Source of the DNA: Georgenia muralis
GTDB taxonomy: Bacteria; Actinomycetota; Actinomycetes; Actinomycetales; Actinomycetaceae
Direction of reading: 5' to 3'
DNA: 64,000 bases
NCBI RefSeq assembly: GCF_003814705.1
Contig: NZ_RKRA01000001.1
Location: forward strand, 744,001 to 808,000
Positions 18,747 to 26,321 of this stretch are shown here, piece by piece; positions within the stretch are counted from its first letter, which is position 1; each line of letters begins with the position of its first letter. The notes beneath the pieces were generated by a model. The model saw only the letters and a program-made list of their open reading frames with translations. It did not search any database and was not told the DNA's origin. Position numbers and translations under genes: made by a program.

Positions 18747-20257
18747 GGCAGCGACTCGCAAGCGAGGCCGTCGTTGTCGCTGCCGTCGAGGCGGTGGACG
18801 TCACCGAGCCCCTGGCTCCACCAGTGGTCGTACGTCGCCTGCGCCTGCGCGCGGGAGGAGAAGTCGCCGCAGTCGAGGTCCGGGCTCGCCGGAGCGACAC
18901 CTCCTGCCGGCGGGGGGGCAGCGGGCGGCGCAGGAGCCGGTGCCGGGCCGGGCGCAGGAGCCGGTGCCGGAGCGGGCGCAGGAGCCGGTGCCGGTGCCGG
19001 TGCCGGAGCGCGCGCAGGTGGGGCGGCGTCGTGCGCTGTCGGCGGCGCTGCCGTCCCATCGGGCAGCGGCTCCTCGGGGCAGGTGGACAGCACCCGCACC
19101 ATGGCGTCGCGCTCGGCCGCGGTGACCCACAGCCCGTACGTGAGCTTCACGCCGACCTGCCGTGCCACGTACTCGCACCGGAACGCCTTGTTGGGCGGCA
19201 GCCAGGTGGCGGCGTCGCCGTCGCCCTTCTGGCCGTTGAGCGGCCCGTCGACGGCGAGGAGGTTGAGCGGGTCGTTCCCGAACCGGCCGCGCGTGGTGGC
19301 GTCCCACTGCTGGGCGCCCTTCTGCCACGCGTCGGAGAGGGCGACGACGTGGTCGATCTGGACCTCGCCGGACGTGTCCGACCCGCGCGTGAAGGCGATG
19401 AGCGCGCCCCCGTACGGATCGGCGAGGGTCCCGGTCTCGACCACGCAGCCGTTCGTCCCGTCTCGCAGGACGATGTCCGTCAGGTCGCGGCGCAGGACGT
19501 CGTTGCGGGTGTCGCAGCCGTTGCGGTCGACGTCGACGGCGCGCCACTGGAAGAGGTCGCGGTCGTAACCGGTCTTCGGCGCGCGCCCCTTCACCTCGAG
19601 GAGCGGGACGGCGGCGAGTGCCGTCAGCGCCCCGGCCGGTGCGGCAGCGGTCTGCGGTGGCTCGGGCGCAGCGGTGGGCTCGGCACTCTCCGTCGGCGGC
19701 GCACTCGCCTCGGGCGTCGGCTCGGATGACGTTCTGGGCTCAGGTGACGCGCTGGTCTCGGGCGACGCGCTGGTCTCGGGCACGGCGCCCGGCCCCGTGC
19801 TGGGCTGCTCGGTGACGACGGCGAGCGACGGACCGTCCGCCGTCGGGGCTGCCGTCGCACCACCGATGGTCATGAGCACCAGCGCCGCGGCGAGCGCACC
19901 GGCGCCCGCCTTGCGCCCGACGAGGCGGAATGGCCGTCGCCCGAGGAGCAGCAGGAGCCCGACGACGACGGCGAGCAGCGACGTCATGATCAGTGCCCCG
20001 CTGATCCCCCCGGTGACGCCGCCGAGCAGCGCGACCAGACCGACCGCGACCGAAGGCACCAGCCACCGGTGCCGCACCCGCCCGGTCGGACCGCCCGGCG
20101 CAGCGGGTGCAGGCGCCGACCGCCCCGGTCCCGGCGCCGGCAGCCACAGCTGCCAGCCGGCCGGTGGCGGGCCCCACCGCGGGTCCGGCTGCCAGCCCGG
20201 CCCGGGTGTCCAGCCGGGTGGCGGGGCGGGCCAGCTCGGTGGCGGGTTGAAGATCAC
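18743..20257 (-). CDS. Membrane-anchored HNH (DUF1524-like) nuclease with C-terminal excalibur domain
   Basis: 504 residues. A Pro/Gly/Trp-rich cytoplasmic start is followed by about three membrane helices between residues 55 and 145, a Ser/Thr/Pro/Glu-rich stretch, then an HNH domain of the DUF1524/GmrSD-C type: QIDHVVALSDAWQKG supplies the DH pair, NDPLNLLAVDGPLNGQKGD the Asn, and KAFRCEYV the last metal region. An Ala/Pro tandem-repeat linker leads to an excalibur calcium-binding motif (LDCGDFSSRAQA to DSNDGLACE-like end). The nuclease domain is predicted outside the cell. Likely an extracellular DNase for nutrient uptake or competition; the target is not known. Confidence 0.85.
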   Translation of the reverse strand: MIFNPPPSWPAPPPGWTPGPGWQPDPRWGPPPAGWQLWLPAPGPGRSAPAPAAPGGPTGRVRHRWLVPSVAVGLVALLGGVTGGISGALIMTSLLAVVVGLLLLLGRRPFRLVGRKAGAGALAAALVLMTIGGATAAPTADGPSLAVVTEQPSTGPGAVPETSASPETSASPEPRTSSEPTPEASAPPTESAEPTAAPEPPQTAAAPAGALTALAAVPLLEVKGRAPKTGYDRDLFQWRAVDVDRNGCDTRNDVLRRDLTDIVLRDGTNGCVVETGTLADPYGGALIAFTRGSDTSGEVQIDHVVALSDAWQKGAQQWDATTRGRFGNDPLNLLAVDGPLNGQKGDGDAATWLPPNKAFRCEYVARQVGVKLTYGLWVTAAERDAMVRVLSTCPEEPLPDGTAAPPTAHDAAPPARAPAPAPAPAPAPAPAPAPAPGPAPAPAPPAAPPPAGGVAPASPDLDCGDFSSRAQAQATYDHWWSQGLGDVHRLDGSDNDGLACESLP

Positions 20258-20664
20258 TCGGACGCCTTCGGTTCACTGGACGGTCAGGCCCGTGCCAGGC
20301 CTCGTCCCGTCCATCCTCCTCGGCCGCAGCGCGACCACGCGGGACGATTGTCACCGTTCGGACACCTCGGACCTTCCTGGCGACCCGGCGCGCCGCGCAG
20401 GCTCGGCCCGCTCCTGCTCCCACTTCTGCTCCCGCTTCTGCTCCCGCTTCTGCTCCCGCTTCTGCTCCTGCTCCTGCTTCTGCTCCTGCTCCTGGAGGCT
20501 GCCCGCGACCGGCGGAAAACCGCCCCGTTCCCCCCGGAACAGAACCATTGACGCGAACCGGACAACGGCGCGAAAATCCTCGGACCAGGCACCTCCCGAC
20601 GTCGTCGGCGCACCTCCCGACGGCGACAAGCCGGTGCGTTTCTCGCTCGCCGAAGGAGAACGCT
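20258..20664. other. Intergenic stretch between divergent HNH and small-protein genes, with tandem repeats
   Basis: No supported gene. It holds the tandem array described separately at 20411-20495 and presumably two divergent promoters, none of which can be placed with confidence. Confidence 0.6.
20411..20495. repeat. 12-bp tandem repeat array
   Basis: Four consecutive copies of cttctgctcccg (or cttctgctcctg) run from 20423 to 20470, extended on both sides by related ctcctg/cttctg hexamers. The strand bias is pure: almost only pyrimidines on the plus strand. It lies outside any credible gene. Translated noise would give Glu-Gln-Lys-Arg repeats on the minus strand. Confidence 0.85.
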
Positions 20665-20955
20665 GTGGACCCCAAGGACGACCGGCTCTCGCTCGGAGAG
20701 CTCCGGCACCTCGACGGGCTGATCACCATCCTCGAGGAGCAGGGCCTCGCGGTCGACGACGTGATCATCACCGGGGAGGACGGCTGCTGCGGCGCGATCG
20801 CCGCGACCGCCCACGAGAACGACCGGTTCGCCTCCTCGGTCCACGACCGCGAGATCCTCGCCCGGATCCGCGAGCTGGAGTCCCAGCTCGAGTCGGCCCC
20901 CACGCTGGGCGAGCTCATCGAGCTGCGCGGAAGAGCGCTCCGGCCGCAGGGCTGA
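20665..20955 (+). CDS. Hypothetical protein, 96 residues
   Basis: Not recognised. The GTG start has a perfect RBS (gaaggag) 7 bases upstream, and coding bias is normal. The protein is soluble and acidic, with two helical halves (LGELRHLDGLITILEEQG and DREILARIRELESQLE) around a central GEDGCCGAIAATAHEN segment with a Cys-Cys pair. An IS1380 element begins 25 bp after its stop codon. Confidence 0.65.
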   Translation: MDPKDDRLSLGELRHLDGLITILEEQGLAVDDVIITGEDGCCGAIAATAHENDRFASSVHDREILARIRELESQLESAPTLGELIELRGRALRPQG

Positions 20956-20980
20956 GGGCCGGCGCAGGCGCGGGGCTGAG

Positions 20981-22612
20981 CCTCGATCCACCGACGCGGA
21001 TTCTTTGGTGATTGATTTCGGGTCGGGGCCGTTCACCCCTGGGTGGGCGTGGGGTAGTCGCCGGTGTGCCCGGCCTTTTCCACTTCGGTGTGTTTCCTCG
21101 TGCGGTCAGGAACTGCGGCTCAGGCCGCGGGGGCGAGCGGTGGAGCGAAGGCGGCGTCGTTGAGGGCGCGCCAGGGGTGCTCCCAGGGCCAGTCCTTGGG
21201 CAGGTGGAGGCGCAGCCGGCGGGCGGAGGTCGCGAGACGGGCCGGGACGGTGATCAGATGCTTGCGGATGGTGGCGGTCCGGGCTCGGGCGTGCCGGGTC
21301 GAGGCGAGGGTGCCGGCGGCGCGGGTGAGGTTGAACGCGATGGCCGCGAGCACGGTCCAGGCCGAATTCGCGGTGAAGACCCCGGAGGGGAGGTGAGCGA
21401 GCGGGCCGTCCTTGAGGTCGGCGATGACCTGCTCGATGATCGCGTGGTCGCGGTGGGAGGCCTCGGCCTCGAGCATGGCCAGCTCGGTGTCGGTGAAGAC
21501 GGCGTGGTGGCGGTAGGCGGCGAACATCTCGCCCTGCCCGGCCGGGACCGACCTGGGATTCAGGCGCTTGACCCGGCGCACGATCAACCGGGCGGTGACG
21601 TGCTCGGCCTTCCGGCGGGAGGTGAACGCGACGAAGGGGACCTCGGCGACCTCGGCGTCGGAGATCCACCGTTGCTCGTCGGGGTCCCAGATCGCCGCGG
21701 GGTACTTGATCCCCACCCAGTCGGTCTCGGGGATCCGGGAGATTGCCGCGACCACCGCGGGGTCCATCCGGGCGGTGACGGAGAACCGGGCCCCGCCCCT
21801 GGAGGCGGCGGCGACGACGGCGTGGGTGTAGTACGCGCTGTCGGCCCGCACGGTGATCTGCCCGCTCACCCCGGCCCGGCGTGCGGTGCCCAGCGCCTCG
21901 GTGATCAACGACTTCGCCCCGTGGGGCGAGGAGACGTTGCCCCGGCGCAGCCGGGTGGCGGCGATCACCGGCGCCGCCAGCGGGGTCGAGACCGCCGCGA
22001 GCTGGGCGTTGAGGCCCTTGGTCTTGTTGTACCCGTAGGCCACGCCCTGCTTCTGGTACCCGTGGGTCTGCCGCATGGTGTCGTCAACGTCGAGGTAGGC
22101 CACCTCCTCGGAACCCTTGAGCAGGTCCGGGACCTCCCCGGCCAGGCCAACCAGAACGGCCGCGGCGACCGAGTCGAGCTGGCGCACATGCCCATGGGTA
22201 TACGCGCGCAGATGCGTGCCCAACGTCGACGGTGCCCGCAGCCCGGCGAAGACCTTCCCCATGCCGCCGTGGCGCAACAGGTCCATGTCATCGATGCTGT
22301 CCGCGCCCGCGACCATCCCCGCCACCAGGGCCGGGACCTTCATCGCGGCATTGGCGCCCGCATCGCCAGGCACCTTCACCCGCTGCCCCGCCAGGTCATG
22401 CAGCCCGGCCCGCCGCGCCAACGCCATCGTCGGGACCAGACCCGCCACCGACACCAGATTCGGGTCATCAAAATCCGTGGAAACCTTGTGAGAGACTCGC
22501 ACCTGCGAAGTGCCCTTCTATCTGCGACGCGGAACCTTAGACAAGTCCCATCGTCCCAGGTCAGAAGGGCACTCGTGCGTCACGACCCGCCCACCCCACC
22601 GGTGGATCGAGG
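20981..22612 (-). mobile_element. IS1380-family insertion sequence, 1632 bp, apparently intact
   Basis: Terminal inverted repeats cctcgatccaccg at 20981-20993 and cggtggatcgagg at 22600-22612 match perfectly over 13 bp. The single transposase gene is intact and the target duplication is still perfect, so the insertion is recent. It lies between the 96-residue gene and an HTTM-like membrane pair. Confidence 0.92.
21120..22502 (-). CDS. IS1380-family transposase
   Basis: 460 residues. The RNase H-like DDE core is visible: YLDVDDTMRQTHG holds the first Asp, VRADSAYYTH the second, and the C-terminal region ASHRDHAIIEQVIADLKDGPL the Glu. The Tyr-containing HXXKXXGYXKT-like stretch (GYQKQGVAYGYNKTKGLN) is typical of IS1380. 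No frameshift or stop is seen, so the enzyme is probably active. Confidence 0.93.
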   Translation of the reverse strand: MRVSHKVSTDFDDPNLVSVAGLVPTMALARRAGLHDLAGQRVKVPGDAGANAAMKVPALVAGMVAGADSIDDMDLLRHGGMGKVFAGLRAPSTLGTHLRAYTHGHVRQLDSVAAAVLVGLAGEVPDLLKGSEEVAYLDVDDTMRQTHGYQKQGVAYGYNKTKGLNAQLAAVSTPLAAPVIAATRLRRGNVSSPHGAKSLITEALGTARRAGVSGQITVRADSAYYTHAVVAAASRGGARFSVTARMDPAVVAAISRIPETDWVGIKYPAAIWDPDEQRWISDAEVAEVPFVAFTSRRKAEHVTARLIVRRVKRLNPRSVPAGQGEMFAAYRHHAVFTDTELAMLEAEASHRDHAIIEQVIADLKDGPLAHLPSGVFTANSAWTVLAAIAFNLTRAAGTLASTRHARARTATIRKHLITVPARLATSARRLRLHLPKDWPWEHPWRALNDAAFAPPLAPAA

Positions 22613-22626
22613 CTGAGGGGCCGCCG

Positions 22627-23136
22627 GTGTCGCGCACCCTGACGATCGTCGTGCTGTCGGCGCTGCTCGTCGCCAGTGCGCTCAACCAGCTCAAGCTGCG
22701 CCGGTGGGAGAGGCTCACCGGGCGCTGGGACCGGTGGGCGGTGCTGCCCCACTTCGCGTTCTTCGCCCCTGAGCCGGGCCACGCCGGCACGCACCTCGTC
22801 CTGCGCGACCGGGGCGAGAACGGGTGGACCGGGTGGCACGAGGTGCCGCTCTCCCCGCGCACCCGGTGGCGGTTCGTGTGGAACCCCGCGCGGTACGAGC
22901 GCAAGGCGGTGCAGGACCTCCTGAGCGGGATCGCGCGCGACGCCCAGGAGATCGACGACCCGCACGCCCTGACCCTGACCTCCTGCTACCTGGGTCTGGC
23001 GGCGTGGGCGGATGCGCAGCCCCCTGCCGTGCCCGGCGCCACCGAGCGCCAGTTCGCCGTCCTGCAGACCGTCGGGCACGGCGGCGACCGCGACCTGCGC
23101 CCGGCGATCCTCTCCCGGCCGCTGCGCCGTGCCTGA
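22627..23136 (+). CDS. Hypothetical membrane-associated protein next to HTTM-like gene
   Basis: 169 residues. A short N-terminal membrane helix (SRTLTIVVLSALLVASAL) is followed by a basic stretch and a soluble domain with several Trp residues (NGWTGWHEVPLSP, RWRFVWNP). Proteins of this shape are often paired with HTTM-domain membrane proteins in actinobacteria; that link is from memory of gene neighbourhoods and is tentative. The GTG start is only 15 bp from the right end of the IS1380 element, so the original promoter may have been displaced. It overlaps the next gene by 8 bases. Confidence 0.65.
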   Translation: MSRTLTIVVLSALLVASALNQLKLRRWERLTGRWDRWAVLPHFAFFAPEPGHAGTHLVLRDRGENGWTGWHEVPLSPRTRWRFVWNPARYERKAVQDLLSGIARDAQEIDDPHALTLTSCYLGLAAWADAQPPAVPGATERQFAVLQTVGHGGDRDLRPAILSRPLRRA

Positions 23137-23923
23137 GGAGGCCTGGGCGGTCTCGGTCGCCGCCCGCGCGGCCTGCCTCGCCCTGACGATCGGCTTCCTC
23201 GAGCAGCTCACCGTCTTCCGCCGCGCCTACGGTCCGGACGGGCCGTTCTCCGCCGCGGTCGCGGGCGTCTTCGCCCGGCCCGGGCACCGGGTCCTCGCCC
23301 GCGACGGCGTCGCGCGGGGGGTCCTCGTGGTCGGTGCGGTCACCGGGGCGGTCGGGCTGGTGGTGGGCCCCCTGAGCGTCGTCGGCTGGGCCGCCGGCCT
23401 GCTCTGCGTGCTGGCGGCCCTGGCGATCAAGGCCCGGCGGGTCACGGCCGGCGACGGCGCGGAGCAGATCTCGGTCCTCGTCCTGCTCGCGGTGAGCCTG
23501 GCTCTGGCGCCCGTCGCGGGAGACCCCGCGCTCGACGTGGTCGCCCTGTTCATCGGTGCGGTGAGCGTGCTGAGCTACGTCACCGCCGGGCTCGCCAAGG
23601 CGGTCTCGCGCACGTGGCGCTCCGGCGCCGCGATCGCGATCATCATGGGCTCCACGGCGTACGGACGACCGGGGGTGGCCGCCCTGCTCGACCGACGACC
23701 CGCCCTGGGCGTGCTCCTCGCGCGCGCGACCGTCGCGTTCGAGTGCGCCTTCCCGCTGGTCCTGCTCGCACCGCTGCCGGTGACGCTGGCCTTCCTCGCC
23801 GCGGGGCTGGGGTTCCACCTCGGCACCGCGGCGACCATGGGCCTGAACACGTTCGTGTGGGCCTTCGTCGGGACCTACCCGGCCGTGCTGGTGCTCGCCC
23901 GGGCGACGTCGCCGTTCTGGTAG
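23129..23923 (+). CDS. HTTM-domain-like integral membrane protein
   Basis: 264 residues with about seven hydrophobic segments. The pattern YVTAGLAKAVSRTWRSG, then AFECAFPLVLL and LGFHLGTAATMGLNTF, resembles the HTTM domain (shared by vitamin K gamma-carboxylase and bacterial SdpB-like proteins), including the conserved Lys, Glu and His positions. Overlap with the upstream gene indicates co-translation. Biochemical function is unknown; SdpB-like proteins help mature exported peptide toxins, but no peptide gene is seen here. Confidence 0.6.
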   Translation: MPEEAWAVSVAARAACLALTIGFLEQLTVFRRAYGPDGPFSAAVAGVFARPGHRVLARDGVARGVLVVGAVTGAVGLVVGPLSVVGWAAGLLCVLAALAIKARRVTAGDGAEQISVLVLLAVSLALAPVAGDPALDVVALFIGAVSVLSYVTAGLAKAVSRTWRSGAAIAIIMGSTAYGRPGVAALLDRRPALGVLLARATVAFECAFPLVLLAPLPVTLAFLAAGLGFHLGTAATMGLNTFVWAFVGTYPAVLVLARATSPFW

Positions 23924-23958
23924 TCCGTGCGCAGCGGGCGCGCACGGCGCGGGGGCCG

Positions 23959-24007
23959 ACGAGGTTGCCAAGATCGTCGTCAGCCACGACGTTTCGATCA
24001 ACCTCGT
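23959..24007. terminator. Palindromic hairpin, copy 1 of a repeated element
   Basis: acgaggttg at 23959-23967 pairs with caacctcgt at 23999-24007, and cgtcgt at 23975-23980 with acgacg at 23986-23991, separated by an internal loop. The right arm read backwards (cgaggttgatcgaaa...) nearly matches the palindrome at 58854-58869. It sits downstream of the HTTM gene, between convergent units, and likely ends transcription both ways. Confidence 0.6.
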
Positions 24008-24059
24008 GCCCGACGCTCGCGCCGACCGCGATTCAGGTTGCTCGGTCTCGGGCCCGATC

Positions 24060-24575
24060 TCAGCCCCCGTCGGGCCGATGGTCGCCGGTCGCCCCGTCGA
24101 CCAGCTCGCGCAGGATGTCCTGGTCACCGGCATGACACGCCACTCCTCCACCATCTGGTGAGCACCCACGGCAGGGTGACTGTCGCGCCGTGCCAGGCGG
24201 TCCCGACGTCGTCGAGGTCGAGCTCGTAGATCACCTCGTCGGCCTCGGTGCGCGCCCGGCAGTAGTACGCGACGACGTCGGCGGCCGACTTCCCGGGCAC
24301 GATGCGCCCGTCGGCGTCCGGGCCATTGTCGGTGAAGGCCACGGCCTCGCTGTCCCGGCCGAAGGTGTCGCAGAGCCAGCCGTGCTCCGCGCTGCCCAGG
24401 TGCTCGACCAGGCCGATCAGGCTCATGCCGGAGGGCACCATCGGGCGGCGGAGCTACTCGTCGGTCAGGCCCTCGAGCTTCCACAGCACGACGTCACGGT
24501 GGCGGTCGAGCGCGGCGAGCAGGCTCTCCTTCTCACCGCCGGCGTACGGGACGGGTCTCGTCGCGGAAGCGGGAC
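24060..24575 (-). pseudogene. DinB-family (DUF664) protein, broken by a nonsense codon and frameshifts
   Basis: The minus strand reads PYAGGEKESLLAALDRHRDV, then KLEGLTDE, a TAG, then LRRPMVPSGMSLIGLVEHLG. In intact relatives the stop position is usually Gln, so a CAG to TAG change is likely (24454-24456). The frame then continues through EHGWLCDTFGRD to about 24160, after which two frame changes are needed to recover the family ending (HADILRELVDGATGDH-like). No convincing start codon remains. Confidence 0.8.
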
Positions 24576-24625
24576 TGCTGGGCGCGCGGCGCCGTGAGAG
24601 CCGCCGAACGCCGTCGGGGCGGGCA

Positions 24626-24904
24626 TCAGTCGATCTGTGCGACCGTCTGGATCCAGTCCGGGGTTGGCCGGCCGAGCTCGTGGTCGGCCTTGACTCGAAG
24701 CTTCGCGCCCTCGACCTCGACGGGAGAGACGTAGACGACGCTTCCGCTGGTGGCCTCCGAAATCCTCTCGGACAGCGTCTTGCGCACCGACCGACCGTCG
24801 ACACGACGCAGCTCGACGCTCACCGGTCGACCGTGCTTGAAGAACGACACCGTCGTGGATGGCAGGGGTGCCTGTCGGGCGGTCTCACGAGCGCTCCACC
24901 TCAT
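24626..24904 (-). CDS. Hypothetical protein, 92 residues
   Basis: Not recognised. The ATG at 24904 overlaps the stop codon of the upstream membrane protein as ATGA, which decides the start. The protein is soluble, basic, with beta-strand-like stretches (VSFFKHGRPVSVELRRVDG, GSVVYVSPVEVEGAKLRV). It probably works with its coupled neighbour. Confidence 0.6.
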   Translation of the reverse strand: MRWSARETARQAPLPSTTVSFFKHGRPVSVELRRVDGRSVRKTLSERISEATSGSVVYVSPVEVEGAKLRVKADHELGRPTPDWIQTVAQID

Positions 24905-25530
24905 CGCCGCACGCCCTCCTCTGCTGTCATCGTCGTCGTAGTACGAGTGTCCCATTCGCCGATGCCGTCGTCCATCGTCCCCGCAGCGGTCGAGACCCTG
25001 CGGCCAGTGGTCGCCGGACTCTCCGGACTCGGCGACTGCGTCGTCACCGAGCGTTCTGGTTCCCGTCCGGCGCTCGGCTCATCACCCAGCTCGTCCGGGC
25101 CGAGGAGCCACTCCGACACCCTGGCGACGACCTCCTTGTCATCCCGTCGCGCCAAGGGGCTGACCACCTGGGCCTGGAGGATCCCGAGCGCCAGGGTGCC
25201 GTCCATCCCCGGCTCGGTGTCGGCGATCTCAGCCGTGGACCGCCTCCGCCACCAGGGACGGTCCGCGTCAAGCCGTTCCACCGCACGGATCCTGCGGAGG
25301 TCCTCCCGCCGCGCTAGCTCCACCCGCTCGATCGCCCACTGGGTGCGGGCCCACCAGTGCGCCCGGTCGTCCGAGGTCCGCCGATGTCCCAACGTCCGTA
25401 GCGCGACCCAGGCGGCAACCACTGCGACGACGGGCGTCAGCAGCGGCGCGAGGGCGACCATGGACGACACGAAGGGCCACATGCCCTCCAAAGCCTGGGC
25501 CGCAGGATCGGCGCCTGCGCTGTGCACCAT
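24901..25530 (-). CDS. Hypothetical single-pass membrane protein
   Basis: 209 residues, not recognised. One or two hydrophobic segments lie at about residues 20-45 (FVSSMVALAPLLTPVVAVVA), followed by a charged helical region rich in Arg and Trp (HWWARTQWAIERVELARRED) and a disordered Ser/Thr/Pro tail. The ATG at 25530 is favoured over a GTG at 25539 because the RBS (gggagg) overlaps the GTG but is 8 bases from the ATG. It forms a two-gene unit with the 92-residue protein. Confidence 0.6.
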   Translation of the reverse strand: MVHSAGADPAAQALEGMWPFVSSMVALAPLLTPVVAVVAAWVALRTLGHRRTSDDRAHWWARTQWAIERVELARREDLRRIRAVERLDADRPWWRRRSTAEIADTEPGMDGTLALGILQAQVVSPLARRDDKEVVARVSEWLLGPDELGDEPSAGREPERSVTTQSPSPESPATTGRRVSTAAGTMDDGIGEWDTRTTTTMTAEEGVRR

Positions 25531-25675
25531 CGTCGCCACCTCCCGGCCGCACGTCTTGGCGATGCCATGACCAGGCTAGTCGGCGAACCCTGACAAACTG
25601 CCTCAGCTCTTCCGCTGTGGACGTGACCGTGGGTTGCTGTTGCCGGGCTGTGCAGCGCGGCGACAAGGGCTCGTT

Positions 25676-25990
25676 CTACCGGTGGCTACCGGCGGCCTGC
25701 GCCCGCGGACTCGTCCTCCGCCGGCGCGCTCGACCGGGCGTAGAGCTGCCGCCCAGCACGACGGCGAGGGCCACCCCGACGAGCGGCGGCGCCAGCCTGT
25801 CGTTGATGCCGCTCTCGGCGCTGAGGGTGTGGCGCAGCCGCTCGGGCAGGTCACGCTCGGTGGGCTTGCCGGACACGATCGAGCCGGCGAGGACGGGGTC
25901 GGTGGGCGCCAGGCAGGCGCCCACGAGCGCGGCGACGGCGAGGGGCAGCACCAGCGTCAGGCGCACCTCGTCGGCCGCACCCGGTTGGCC
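25676..25990 (-). pseudogene. Cation:proton antiporter (CPA1/NhaP type) fragment
   Basis: The minus strand encodes LACLAPTDPVLA-like and LRHTLSAESGIND segments, matching the TM5-TM6 region of CPA1 antiporters, including the essential Asn-Asp pair. An in-frame TAG lies just upstream, and downstream the frame passes into unrelated Arg-rich noise. Only about 80 of some 400 residues remain. Confidence 0.75.
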
Positions 25991-26321
25991 GTGAAGGTAG
26001 CGCTACGCACGCCGGCGCCGGACGTGAACCGGGCCCGCCCCCCAGAAGATGCGAGGGCAGCTTGTCACCTCCCCCGAAGATGCGAGGGCAGCTCGTCACC
26101 TCCCCAGAAGATGTGGTGACTGGGCCGCGATCGGCACCGATAGGCTCGGTGCCGTCGGGTGGGGGACGGCCAAATCCCCCCTGCGCTTTCCCCCACCCCA
26201 TGCTCCGCCGCTGCGGCGTTGAGCGACCGTCAGGCTCCCTGGTCGAACCGAGCGATCGACAGGCGGGCCGAGCGCCGGAACGACCCGCCGAGTCTGCACG
26301 TCCATCACAGACGCGCTCGGC
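25991..26321. other. Non-coding, decayed stretch with short tandem repeats
   Basis: No credible gene. It holds a 31-bp-period repeat at 26041-26113 and the 3' flank of the large 780-residue gene. Coding bias is lost, in keeping with the antiporter relic beside it. Confidence 0.6.
26041..26113. repeat. 31-bp tandem repeat, 2.3 copies
   Basis: The unit (gaagatgcgagggcagct plus gtcacctcccc) starts at 26045, 26076 and, truncated, at about 26107, with only two or three differences between the first two copies. Its origin is unclear. Confidence 0.8.

Larger units (their letters stand above)
20976..22617. repeat. 5-bp target-site duplication of the IS1380 element
   Basis: ctgag occurs at 20976-20980 and again at 22613-22617, immediately outside the matched terminal inverted repeats. 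A 5-bp duplication fits the IS1380 family. Confidence 0.85.

Noticed and set aside
26041-26113. 31-bp repeats as a CRISPR array
   Set aside because: The repeats are contiguous with no spacers, only 2.3 copies, and no cas genes are nearby.
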